DNA of 29,424 nt from Selaginella moellendorffii (GCF_000143415.4 NW_003314351.1:752878-782301), one strand, 5' to 3'. Counted from the stretch's first letter, positions 20,252 to 29,234 are shown. Numbers and translations: made by a program. Notes: a model not told the origin generated them from the letters alone.

Positions 20252-20678
20252 ATTCAAATTAGTGGCGAGAAACTGACTCCACCATTTTCGGCCTGTCAAA
20301 TCTCTTGGTTTTGGTGACACAGAAAGGTGAATTTTTTCATAGTTGTTTCTTATATATGGGATTAAAAAGCCTTTTTGTGATGGAGAGTACATTTAGTAGA
20401 GTTGAAAGGTTCCCGCCAGTGTTTTGCCATGAAGAGAAACAAGGTGATATCTCTGTCTTGAAACTTGCACTGATCTTTTGAACAGGTTCATTGTGCATGT
20501 ACTGAAAGAGAGATTCTTGGATTGATGGACCATATTGCTTTCTAAATTGAGATTTTCTTTGCAGATTGCGACTCATGTTTGCTTAGCAATAGACTTCTAT
20601 CCTGCAGGGGAACTCTTTCTTCAAATGGAGAAACAACCACTAAAATTCGTTGATCAAGCTCTCCAATCCAGTGTTCAG
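20252..20678 (+). pseudogene. Phototropin-like AGC kinase fragment, N-lobe only
   Basis: Phototropins are blue-light receptor kinases at the plasma membrane. The window has the first part of the kinase domain in exon-sized pieces. IQISGEK (20252-) leads, after a 2-base loss, into LHHFRPVKSLGFGDTE (20277-20326), the glycine-loop region. After a 59-nt intron comes RVHLVELKGSRQCFAMKRNK (20386-20443), holding the ATP-binding Lys in FAMK. After a 42-nt intron comes VHCACTEREILGLMDH (20486-), with the helix-C Glu. THVCLAIDFYPAGELFLQME (about 20571-) is followed by a GT donor at 20679. Phototropins read GLHHF-PIKPLGCGDTGSVHLVELKG and AC-ERE--LLDHPFLPTLYASFQ-TH-CL at these places. PFLPTLYASFQ is lost, about nine residues after FAMK are missing, and the glycine loop is altered. 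No catalytic loop (YRDLKPEN) or DFD follows. It is a non-functional fragment. Confidence 0.75.
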
Positions 20679-21100
20679 GTAGCATTTTCTCTTTTTTATT
20701 TTGTAGTTGTAAGATCCAGTTTTGACTGTGTTTTTTCTCTTTTCTCTCCAGTTGCAGGGGATTGCCATGAGCATCAAGGGCAGAGCCTAGGATCTGCGTT
20801 GGTTGGCTCTGGGATCACATTGCTTCTGGACACGTTTAGTTTATGAGAGAATGATGGCAACTGTGTTAAAATCAAATAAATTGCGAAGTTCACATTTCTG
20901 ATGTTGTGGTTGAAGGGGATGTTATTTCCTCTGATCACTTGTCACAATATTTCCCAGAATCTTAAAACGGTTATGAAAACGAAGTATGATGGCTTTTCAC
21001 ATATCTGAGGGTTTTATGTTGTCACTGCACAGCATTGGGAATGAAAGACGGAGAGTGAGCTCCTTGAAAAAACCGTTTTCTTAAATTTGGTACACAAATC
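20679..21100. other. Non-coding between captured fragments
   Basis: The donor at 20679 has a plausible acceptor at about 20751 (TCTCCAG), giving a 70-nt intron, but the frame after it does not continue the kinase. The remainder shows no recognisable coding. Confidence 0.4.
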
Positions 21101-21139
21101 TTTTGTTTTAGATACACCATTGTTGCTTGATTCTTCATT

Positions 21140-21765
21140 TATGTTAAGTTTCTTTCTTGCAGGTGGAGACATTCGGATGAATTCTGGCGTTTATAGGTAC
21201 CTAGGTACCAAAAAGAAAATTCTATGTTTGCAGCATTTACAACCATCCTTTCTTTGTGATTACAGAACTCCATGGCGGCAGCTGCAGTGCCGAGCTGCGT
21301 GATGGCCGCCAGCATCGCATTCTACAGCACGACGCTGCAGTGCAGCAATCTGCTCGGAATGGAATCAAAGACACGCCGCGCATCGTCAAGATGCCCGTGC
21401 TGGGCATATGCCACGATCATCACGCTCCAGGACGCCAGAACCAAGTGATCGATCTGGTGGAAGATCATCCTTGCGCTTTGGAGATCCCCATTATCCGCGA
21501 ACGCCTGGAGCAGAAACTCTGACTCTTACTTGTACGGTATCGCATTAAAAAAATATTCTGTGTTTGCAGCTTTTACAACCATCCTTTCTTTGTGATTACA
21601 GAGTGGGACCTCTTTTTTTTCAGAAAAAAGCTTGATTTTTCACTTATGTTAAGTTTCTTTTTCGCAGGTGGAGACATTTGTATGATTTTAGTGTTTACAG
21701 GTACCAAAAAAATAATTTTTTGTTTGCAGCATTTACAACCATCCTTTCTTTGTGATTACAGATTT
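21140..21765 (+). repeat. Tandem repeat of about 155 bp, split by a PPR fragment
   Basis: The phrase TTTACAACCATCCTTTCTTT followed by GTGATTACAGA occurs at about 21236, 21573 and 21731. The upstream part TTATGTTAAGTTTCTTTCTTGCAGGTGGAGACATT... occurs at about 21140 and 21645. The unit looks intron-like, with several TTGCAG and TTACAG acceptor-like ends. The GC-rich PPR piece (21265-21522) sits exactly after one GATTACAG. Confidence 0.7.
21265..21522 (-). pseudogene. PLS-type PPR fragment with an in-frame stop
   Basis: The complement reads through about 86 codons with one stop. PPR proteins bind organellar RNA through tandem helical repeats of about 35 residues. Visible pieces are AFADNGDLQSARMIFHQIDH, then ASWSVMIVAYAQHGHLDDAR, then RVFDSIPSRLLHCSVVL, a TAG stop, and NAMLAAITQLG. 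The SWS(V)MI-AYAQHGHLDDARRVFD pattern is typical of PLS repeats. The stop sits where these repeats normally have Trp (V-S-W-NAML), so TGG to TAG is the likely change. Upstream on the same strand another stop (TAA, at about 21526) limits the fragment. The GC content is clearly higher than the AT-rich flanks. A plus-strand frame over the same bases is a shadow. Confidence 0.8.
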
Positions 21766-22050
21766 GGGACCTCTAATTTTTTCAGAAAAAGTCGGTGTAT
21801 GATTTTGGGATACAGGAAATTATCGTGTTTTTTATGTTTTGCTATCAGCGCTGAAGCAAGTTCTTGTGAAGCAAGTTCAGGGTATGTTTTTGTGTCATAG
21901 CTTTTAATGGTGGTATAATGGCTCTCTGGAAATACAATTGTAGAGCCGATTTTATGTTACAGGTAAGTCGGAAACACAGCAGCAGCAGCAGCACCATCAC
22001 CAGCTAGATGCATTAAAATAAAATAAACGATAGATGATGAGAAAACGCAG

Positions 22051-22359
22051 TTGCAAAAGAAATGCTCGGAATTGTTGCCGAGTGATAAAAAAAACACCAC
22101 AGATGCAGGTTAGTATGCATGTCCTTTCAAAAAAGTTCCTTATGTTAATTAACAGATAGATGCATGAAAATTAACAGATAGACTTCCTTGCCAGATTGTC
22201 CACCAAGCCATTTTGCTGTGGAGAAGCAAAAAGTTATCTTTACAGTTAAAGCTACACTAATTTTTTGAGTTTGACAAAGATGCAGAGCACAAGATGGAGG
22301 CTTTAACTGATGCAACCTCAAATATGTCGAAAATGCAAGAGAGTGCTCGAACGATACAG
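22051..22359 (+). pseudogene. Unidentified exon-like pieces, one helical
   Basis: One piece (22051-22108; LQKKCSELLPSDKKNTTDA) lies between an AG acceptor and a GTTAGT donor. A second (about 22270-22359) encodes a polar, heptad-like helix, FDKDAEHKMEALTDATSNMS and onward to RTIQ, ending at a GTATTG donor. A CAG run (about 21980-21995) precedes them. They might belong to one coiled-coil protein, but I cannot name the family. Confidence 0.3.
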
Positions 22360-22650
22360 GTATTGCTCAAAAGAAAAAAACAATGTGCTGCTTCTCCAGG
22401 TACTCTAACATTCAAGTGAATCCAAGGTGCCTTGCGAGGTTTCTCCAGTCCAGTGAAGCTAATCAATGGCCTCGTGATCAATACAACAGAAACCAGTGAG
22501 CTTTGTTTTTTAAAAAAAGGACTAACATTGTGATGGTTCTTCAGGCATGTGTTTTGCATTCTAGCAAATCCAGGATGGCTGTTTATTGCAAGTCACACAC
22601 ACCTCACAGATGCACAGTAAGTTTTTCTAGCACACACTCACTCGCTAATG

Positions 22651-22708
22651 CATCCCATCTCTGTGGGCGTGTGTCTGAAACCAGAGAGATGGCCACAGAG
22701 ATGGGATG
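22651..22708. repeat. Perfect 16-bp inverted repeat with a 26-nt spacer
   Basis: CATCCCATCTCTGTGG (22651-22666) and CCACAGAGATGGGATG (22693-22708) are exact reverse complements. Nearby, GGGCGTGTGTCTGAAACCA and GGCCGTGTGTTTGAATCCA also form a direct repeat, so a short segment has been copied in both orientations. Confidence 0.85.
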
Positions 22709-22740
22709 TGGCCGTGTGTTTGAATCCAACTGTGTTTCAG

Positions 22741-22854
22741 GGAAGAGGAACGTTAGCTCCAAAAAAAGAAAAAAAAAACGAGCAAAAGGCCCTTCCTGTC
22801 TGTCATTTTTGGAACAGTTCGACAGTGACACTGATGAAAGTGAAGTGACAGTTG
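22741..22854 (+). pseudogene. Exon-like piece with a nuclear-localisation-type basic run
   Basis: 38 codons between TTTCAG (ending at 22740) and a GGTATGG donor at 22855. The piece encodes KKRKKKRAK followed by a Ser/Asp/Glu-rich tail (FDSDTDESEV). It may be one exon of an unknown nuclear protein and could belong with 22051-22359. The family is not recognised. Confidence 0.3.
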
Positions 22855-22869
22855 GTATGGTTTGGCAGC

Positions 22870-23110
22870 TTCAATAAAATCCACTAAAAGATGAGAGGTC
22901 AATGGTGGATGATGAACGGGTAAGGAATCCTTGAGTTGGATTTAATGAACTTCTCATTTCTTCTGGCCTTTGCAGCCATAAAAAACCATGAAGGACGTTA
23001 CGCTCTCCAGGGCCATCAGGCACACCAACACTCAAGAGTACCTTAGCATGCAGGATCTCGATATATCCCATATCCACTGTCGCTGAAAAGCAATGCGGTT
23101 GTTTCCTCAA
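22870..23110. other. Coding-like stretch of unclear strand
   Basis: About 22980-23100 is less AT-rich than its flanks. The minus strand is open with FSATVDMGYIEILHAKVLL; the plus strand has MKDVTLSRAIRHTNTQEYLS followed by a stop at the end. I cannot decide between them or name either. Confidence 0.25.
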
Positions 23111-23199
23111 ATCAGAAACTAAGGACTCTTACTTTATCAAAAACTTGTATTCTATTGAATATGTTAGTATTTAGAAAAAAAATCAGCCATTTGTTTCAG

Positions 23200-23470
23200 A
23201 TTGTGAAGGCAATTTTTGGATTTGGCATCCTTATATACTGGATGTTGAAACAGAAGAGAAATATAGCAGGTAATTTTAAGGTACAGTGGTTGTGAAATAT
23301 TTATCCCTTAAATTACAGACGTGATAAAGGAGAACTTCTGCAAGGAAATAAATCAAAACTTGAGGCTTTTGATTTGGTCTCAAGACATCATGCATGGACG
23401 TCTTTACCAGAAATTAAACAGGGAGATACAGAAATGTATTACAAGGCTATCAAAAGCTTTCCATTTGACG
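23200..23470 (+). pseudogene. Two spliced exons of an unidentified protein
   Basis: Exon 23200-23269 has AG before and GT after. A 49-nt intron (23270-23318) follows, then exon 23319-23470, again with AG and GT borders. In the most protein-like reading the frame stays open across the junction for 74 codons: FWIWHPYILDVETEEKYS, then KLEAFDLVSRHHAWTSLPEI and AIKSFPFD. A second frame is also open across the splice and would give a hydrophobic helix (IFGFGILIYWML) in the first exon. Conserved-looking charged and aromatic residues favour the first. I do not recognise the family, and no further exons are clear. Confidence 0.45.
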
Positions 23471-23974
23471 GTATGATACTTTGTGGTTACCCTATGTACT
23501 CATCCAAATGTTTTTAAAATGTAACTCACAAAAAAAACGAACAAACTGAGGCCAGTGCTCTACAAACTCGATTTGCTGAGCTATTCAGAATGAGTAGATG
23601 ACATCTGAATTGACTCCTTTTTGAAGACTTTACAGAGATCAAAAAAATTACTATTTAAAAAACTCTGATACCTAAGACTTAATAGCCCTTAGCACCGTGT
23701 TGAAACTTGAAGTCCTTCTAATCAGAAACTTATTCCGGTTTTAAAGTTCTTTTAGATTAAAAAAAAGGTGTTTTAGTCTATACAAAACCACTGTTTACAG
23801 TGTTTAGTTTTTGGACTTTGAGAAGCTAGAACTCTTCTCCTGTTGATTCTGGTATTTCACAGATATAGCATGTCCACTCTCAAGACGACAAACAAGCTTT
23901 GTGATGGCTTTTTGTGATGCCTTGCCTGCTCAAGCTCCAACGCATGTTGTTGGTCCCACACCTAAAGCGAGCAG

Positions 23975-24083
23975 TGGCCAATGCATCCCTGGAGCTTCCC
24001 TGGGAGCTTTGATGAAGATCCACACCACTTGGAACTCCTTGTCCTTCACAATCAAACGAACAGAGGCGTCTGTGTTGTGTGCG
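23975..24083 (+). pseudogene. Possible DC1 (C1-like) zinc-finger exon
   Basis: This piece is bounded by GCAG and GGTGAAA. It encodes HPWSFPGSFDEDPHHLELL... ending RGVCVVC. The spacing H-P-H/x-L-x-L ... C-x2-C resembles the plant DC1 domain, a Cys/His-rich zinc-binding module. Only one partial finger is present. An earlier acceptor-like region (about 23860-23974) is open in another frame. The call is tentative. Confidence 0.3.
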
Positions 24084-24411
24084 GTGAAACATATATCTTG
24101 CAAACTATTTTTTGTTCTTGGCTACCTCCAAGCTCCAAGTTCCAGGAATCAAACGAATCCTGTTTGACACTTTTGCTCCTCGTTCCTGTGCGCTTAGCTC
24201 TCCTTCCCATAAGGGCAGTCTTTTGTGACAGGACCTTTACCGTTTTCCTTTACCGCATGAAAGAACATAACTATACACACCTTAAACAAATGTTCTGGAT
24301 ATTTATTTCTCACTTATTTTTGGAACGCTGATTGTGCCATCTTAGCCGCTCTTGACAAAGGAATTCTCGCTAACAGGCAAGTTTCCAGCGAGTGTTTTGG
24401 AATCCAATTGA

Positions 24412-24915
24412 GTAGTCGGCAAAACTCTTGTCAACATGTATGGAAAGTGTGTAAAACTCGAGCTTGCGAGGGATTTCTTCGAGAGAATGCAGGACACAGA
24501 CGCGGTGTCATGGAACACCATGATCGCTGGTTACTTCCTCTACAACCATAACGTCAAGGCTCTGGAGCTATTTAAGTTGATGGATCTAGAGGGCGTTGGA
24601 GCGACGAAGGCGACCTTTGTGACAATGCTAGATGCTTGCTGGAGACTGGATCAGACGAGAGTGATCCACGAAGCTGTGAGAGATAGTGGCGTGGAGATCG
24701 ACAAGGTCTTGGGGAGAGCTCTTATGAACGCGTACAGGGCCTGTGGAAGCCTGGACGAAGTGAGACAAGCTTTTGATCAAGTCTCTTTCTCTTCCGGTGG
24801 CTACAGTGCTCTTCTTTGGAATGGGCTGCTGTCCTCTTTCTCTTGCTGTGATGACGATCGCTCGGCTGCCAGAGTATTCATTCATATGCAACTCGAGGGT
24901 ATCCAAGATAAATAG
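24412..24915 (+). pseudogene. PLS-type PPR fragment truncated by the TIR element
   Basis: After an in-frame TGA the frame reads VVGKTLVNMYGKCVKLELAR, then FFERMQDTDAVSWNTMIAGY, then KALELFKLMDLEGVGATKAT, FVTMLDACWRLDQ, and later LGRALMNAYRACGSLDEVRQ and ALLWNGLLSSFS. These are about three PLS-type PPR units as in plant organellar RNA-binding proteins. The last codons (about four, ending in TAG at 24913-24915) lie inside the left inverted repeat of the element at 24902, so the original 3' part is gone. The 5' part is also gone. No C-terminal E, DYW or similar domain is present. It lies on the opposite strand to the PPR fragment at 21265-21522, and nothing shows that they come from one gene. 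Confidence 0.85.
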
Positions 24916-24967
24916 ATCTTCTTTTCTAATTTTAGAATGTTAGAAATTTTTATTGTATAAATGTTAA
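24902..24967 (+). repeat. Left terminal inverted repeat
   Basis: Begins TCCAAGATAAATAG; pairs with 29131-29196. Confidence 0.8.
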
Positions 24968-27470
24968 ATTTATCTCAACTTTGCTACTATTCATCTCCAG
25001 AGTAATACTTTGCTCTAATAATGCAATTAGATAATAATGCATGTGTTGGGGAAGATAAAATCATTTTTTTATCATCATGAAATTTAAATTTGAGTTTGTT
25101 TTTATTGCCTTTTCAAAAAGGTGCACAACCCTAAACACATTCACAAGATTGCTGCCAACCTTTAAAAAAAATTGAGTTTTCACAAAATCAAAGAATTATA
25201 CCAAAGAATAATAGGTTTTATAACTGGTTTGGTGAAGTTATAGATTTAATTGTGTACTGAGTTAACTTCTTTATTACCTGAATTGTAATGATGCTTTTAA
25301 AATTCATAGTTTACTAAAGAATAATAGAATTTCTATTATGTATCTCATTTTGCATTTAAAAACATACATAAGAAAATTTATCCAGATTTCTACCACATTT
25401 ATATTAAACCTCATAAACTGGCAATAGAGAATAGTTCTAGACATATTGAGAAATTATAAATTGACCAAACCTAAGAAATGTAGAATAGTTACTTGCAACA
25501 TAAGAAGATAATGTAATTTTTCTATAAAAGTTTTAATTATGCAATACTCTAAAAGCAATATTCAAACTATAGTTATATGGTGAGTGAGAACCACCAAATT
25601 CTTTATACATTTTATATACATAAAAGAAAAACTGTCCCTTATTTGCTATTACTTGTGCCAAAAGTTTTGTTTTATTTGGGTATGTATAAAGGATCTAAAA
25701 ATCTGCTGGTGCTTCTTTTTTACTTTTTTGCTAGTGTATTGACAGGCTTTTATTTTTATATAATAGATAAATAATCTCCAAGGCTAATTGTGCGAATGTA
25801 GAAATAATACTGTGCCATGACAAATCATGGAAGATGAGGAAAGATAAAGTAAAATATCAAAGCTCTAGTTTACCATCCACCTGGAGATATAAAATTTTTT
25901 AATATTAATACTATTATGTATTTCAAAAGAGTAGGAACATCTTTATATTTTATTTCTTGCTTCAAATACCAAATCCATTATCTGGTTCTGAACTAATAAC
26001 CTTCTACAAGCCTAATATGAAATTATTATATTTTAATATTCAAATTCACTACTTGAGCTCTGCATTATGATTAAACTCGCTAAGTAAGTTTATACAAATT
26101 GCTACCATATTTATATTAAACCTCACGAAAATAGAGAATGGTTCTTAGTATCTAATAAGTATAAACTATCTCATATACATACAAATATGAAATCCATTTC
26201 ATAGTAATATCTCAAAAAATATCTACCTCTTATATATTTTCTATTAATCTTCTTGCTCATAACATTATTTAATTTTCAGCATCTTTACATAGGTTTTATC
26301 TTTAGTTAAAATACTGACACATATTTTATATAAATATTTTGTTATTGCTCTAGATTTTCTCTGAAATTGTATTATGTCAATCCCTCAGAGTTGTTACCTA
26401 AGCATGACTAAAATATCCAGTTTTTTCATAAGGGTAAGTTAAGTTTAAATGAAATACAGAAGTTAATTGTTTCCAAATAGAGCACAATTATTTGCAAGAT
26501 CCTCTGGAAAAGATAGAGAATAACTTTTTTTTAAAATATAAAATATTAATACACCTCAAAACCTTTCCAACCAGAACATGCTTTAGTATTAGATCAAGAA
26601 TGTGTAATACATTTTGCAACACTAAGATTACTATGAAAATTAAATGATGAAGAGACAAAATACTTGTGAAAGAAAAACTTAAAATAAGGAGAAGGAAAAC
26701 TTGAAGAAATACAAGTTTAAAATACTAAAAAGTCTGGTTTATATGAACTTCTTAGTAAAAGTGATTAGGCTATAATGTAGTAGAAAAGATCTCAAATAAA
26801 TATCCAGATTGCTAGGAATAATGTTAAAAATAATAAACCATACTTCATTAATATTATAATTAGGTGATATCATGCTAGTAAGCTCTATATGCAAGTTATG
26901 ATTTCAAACACATTAAAATTTTTTGAAACTTTTAACAATTTTCTTAAAGATTGTCTCTAGCCAAACATTAAAAATCATATATCGCTAAAAATCTTGAAAC
27001 TTTAATATTATAAATACCATAATAATTAATTTTTCAATACTACTTATTATTTAGCAAATAATATAAAGAAGGACATGATTATAAACATACTAACATCTGA
27101 CCCATTGATATGTTCATAGTAATATTATTATATTTTTTATATAGTACATTATTGAACATTTTGAAGTAATTAATCATTATATAATGAAACATGAGGTTAT
27201 TTTATTTTGTATTTACATTGTTGTATCAACCTATCATTTGTGAATAAAATATTATTGGTGCATTTTATCCTCTGTAATTCGTCATTATCTTATTTTAAAA
27301 ATTAGAATGCTGGAATCTAAATTTTAAAGAATAGAAAATAAGCATAAATTTATGTCTAATATATTATAATAGAAATAATTAATATAGTTTAATAAAAGTA
27401 ATATATCATTATATACATGTAATACAAATAAAGTTATTTATTATAAAATAACAACTATAAAAAACAAATA
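24968..27470. other. AT-rich non-coding body of the TIR element
   Basis: No gene recognised. Short related phrases recur, for example TTTATATTAAACCTCA near 25398 and 26109, each followed within about 15 nt by ATAGAGAAT, and CCAAATCCATTATCTG near 25969 that relates to the duplication at 27480-27782. Confidence 0.5.
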
Positions 27471-27479
27471 GATTAAAAA

Positions 27480-27782
27480 TTTATATATATCACTAAATAT
27501 TTGAATAAAAAGTAAAAAATAAACTAATTTCTAATATTTGTAATAATATTTCTTTCAAACTTTCTTCCATTTTCTTAACAGCAAATCCATTATCTGATGT
27601 TTAAGTAAAAAACTTTCTAATAAAAACTATAAAATAATAATAAAAATTTATATATGTCACTAAATATTTGTTTAAATAGTAAAAAATAAAGTAATTTCTA
27701 ATATTTGTACTATAATGTCTTTCAAATTTTCTTCCATTTTCTCAACAGCAAATCCATTATCTGATGTTTAAGTAAAAAACTT
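27480..27782 (+). repeat. Tandem duplication, about 145-160 bp unit
   Basis: The first unit (about 27478-27615) and the second (about 27643-27782) share AAATTTATATAT.TCACTAAA near the start and AGCAAATCCATTATCTGATG plus TTTAAGTAAAAAACTTT near the end. The later part of the unit is nearly identical; the middle has more changes. Confidence 0.8.
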
Positions 27783-28167
27783 TTACTGGTTTTAAATTGT
27801 AAATTGTTAATTTTCAATATACAAATTCACTTTTTTGTACTTGGTTACAATATTTCTACATTTTTTCATATGGTAAAACCAGTTTTTAACACTTTCATTT
27901 CATGTGCACTATCTAGATACTTTTAATTAGGAAATGCTAATGTCTAGCAATTTCTAATCAACACACTACGTGAACCAAAATCACTAGAAGTATTATATCT
28001 GTAAATTTTTTTATTTTGGAAATAATATTTTATGCATAAATTTTATGATGGTATGAAAATATTTATATTATTAAGTGGACTTAATATATATAATCAAAGC
28101 AGGAATATTATTTATAGAACTTCACACAAACTATAAGAAAATATAAAAGTATTTTAATATTATAGAA

Positions 28168-28429
28168 TTAAATACAGAAAGTATGATGGTGTTCACTTTT
28201 GAGGGATTTCTTTGATAGCGGAGTTAATTTTAAGTTAGTTAAGCTGGCTTCAACACCAACACTTTCCATTTCACGGTAAACCTGCGCTATAACCGAGTTA
28301 CTCCAACAAAGGACAGGACCAAAATATCTTGCTTGACAGATAAGATCCATCTTAAGAGCTGTTGAACAATGTTGAGATTAGTGTAGTACAAATCATGCAG
28401 TCTGGCTTACAACCAGCTTGTTTCAGCAC
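28168..28429 (-). pseudogene. P-type PPR fragment with a frameshift, perhaps MRL1-like
   Basis: The complement reads VLKQAGCKPDCMICTTLIST, then a stop shortly after. The next frame, overlapping it, gives ALKMDLICQARYFGPVLCW and later AQVYREMESVGVEASLTNLK. AG-KPD----TTLIST followed by VYREMESVGVE is the layout of a P-class PPR repeat (helix A, then helix B of the preceding unit). One extra T near 28363 would explain the shift. A stop (TAG) stands just before VLK, where relatives would have a sense codon. The phrase AG-K-DC--YTTLISTC is also found in MRL1, the chloroplast rbcL mRNA-stabilising PPR protein, so an MRL1-like origin is possible but not shown. Confidence 0.55.
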
Positions 28430-28559
28430 CTAAAAAGCTCCAAAAACCCTAAACCTGGCATATCCCATGTCATGTCAAAACAAGTACTTCAAAAACTTAA
28501 AACAATGCTTAATACCATTCACGTTGCAGCAGACTGAAAGAAGCATATTATACCAACAG

Positions 28560-28660
28560 TCCCTTTGCATAATCAACCTATGTACTCGACATAAACCATG
28601 GAGCCTATAGGTGGCCTGTCGCAAGTCATCTCTTCTCCTCCAGTAATCCTGCTAAGCAAT
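28560..28660 (-). pseudogene. Short exon-like piece, unidentified
   Basis: The complement has TTAGCAG followed by 23 codons (ITGGEEMTCDRPPIGSMVYV...) and a possible GT donor near 28582. The pattern is faintly like the start of an FKBP-type domain but is too short for a call. Confidence 0.2.
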
Positions 28661-28889
28661 AAACAACAAGTAAGCAATGCAAAGCTTACGCCATATCATT
28701 CACTGTTAACTTTCACAAAGGCTAGCTTAGATGCCATGCTTGGCAGACTCTGAATCATGTAAATATGTGGTAGTTATTCTCTCTGTCCCAGTAGAGAATT
28801 TTCTCCTCTTTAGTGCTACTGATATCAGATATAAAATCAGGTGTGTGTGTGAGACAGAATTTACAGTGGATTGCCACTTCACTCTTTTG

Positions 28890-29130
28890 TTTTTTTTTTT
28901 TTTCTCATCAAGAACATTTTACTCTTCCCTCACTGCACCAAAAAGGCTTGCAATTTTCAAAAGCAGCGTGTGAAGGTACAGTTGAATACCCGTTCTTTGT
29001 GTGGGTGGCAACAGTGTGATAATGTGCGTAAGCATCCCCCCAGAGAGGAGTGCCTCCACCCACTAGGTCCTGGTGGTTCCACAGCGCCCTGCAGGGAAGA
29101 CCTCCCTCATTACACACACAATTTTTTTTT
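28890..29130. other. T run and a GC-richer island
   Basis: A T run at about 28890-28903 precedes a GC-richer stretch at about 29030-29105 in otherwise AT-rich DNA. The minus strand is open (about 69 codons, including ALWNHQDLVGGGTPLWGD). No family recognised. It may be another captured fragment. Confidence 0.3.
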
Positions 29131-29196
29131 TAACCTTGTAAACAATCAAAATGTCTAACTTTGTAAAATTAGAAAAGAAGATCTATTTATCTTGGG
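29131..29196 (-). repeat. Right terminal inverted repeat
   Basis: Ends CTATTTATCTTGGG on the plus strand; it is the reverse complement of the left repeat at 24902-24967 and is followed by TA. Confidence 0.8.
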
Positions 29197-29207
29197 TAGG
29201 CTATATC

Positions 29208-29234
29208 TCCCAGCGGAGCTGGGGTCTCTGCTAT
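29208..29234 (+). other. Helitron-type 3' terminus 2 (hairpin + CTAT)
   Basis: Stem CCCAGC 29209-29214, loop GGA, stem GCTGGG 29218-29223, then GTCTCTGCTAT. CTCCCAGCG-AGCTGGG and the final GCTA are shared with 19270-19296 at the same spacing. The last base differs from the canonical CTAG. Confidence 0.45.

Larger units (their letters stand above)
24902..29196. mobile_element. 4.3-kb AT-rich element with ~65-bp terminal inverted repeats
   Basis: The left end TCCAAGATAAATAGATCTTC and the complement of the right end CCCAAGATAAATAGATCTTC match. The first 31 shared bases after position 1 are identical, and similarity continues to about 65 bp with about 8 mismatches. TA flanks both ends (24900-24901 and 29197-29198). 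That fits a TA-targeting DNA transposon, though a 2-bp match is weak. The body is very AT-rich, has internal duplications, and contains no transposase that I can recognise, so it would be non-autonomous. It carries a P-type PPR fragment near its right end. It interrupts the PPR fragment at 24412-24900. Confidence 0.6.
19298..29234 (+). mobile_element. Second Helitron-like element with captured gene fragments (proposed)
   Basis: The sequence immediately after CTAG begins TCTTTCTATATTTAAAAG, which resembles plant Helitron 5' ends (TC start, then a TCTNTACTATATTAAAAG-like stretch). At 29209-29223 the hairpin CCCAGC-GGA-GCTGGG recurs, with 11 nt to CTAT (29231-29234), where CTAG would be canonical. 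Between the ends lie fragments of unrelated genes in both orientations, which is typical of plant Helitrons. No Rep or helicase coding is visible, so the element would be non-autonomous. The 5' boundary is inferred from adjacency to the first element's end; the non-canonical CTAT is a weakness. Confidence 0.4.

Noticed and set aside
21256-21522. Plus-strand 88-codon frame, and a second with a MAAAAVPSC start
   Set aside because: Both are shadows of the minus-strand PPR fragment, which has clear repeat motifs.
22257-22559. Minus-strand 100-codon frame
   Set aside because: It runs antisense over better exon-like pieces with splice borders and has no recognisable motif.
24968-28000. Organelle-derived DNA as the source of the AT-rich stretch
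   Set aside because: No chloroplast or mitochondrial gene is recognisable, and the stretch lies within paired inverted termini.
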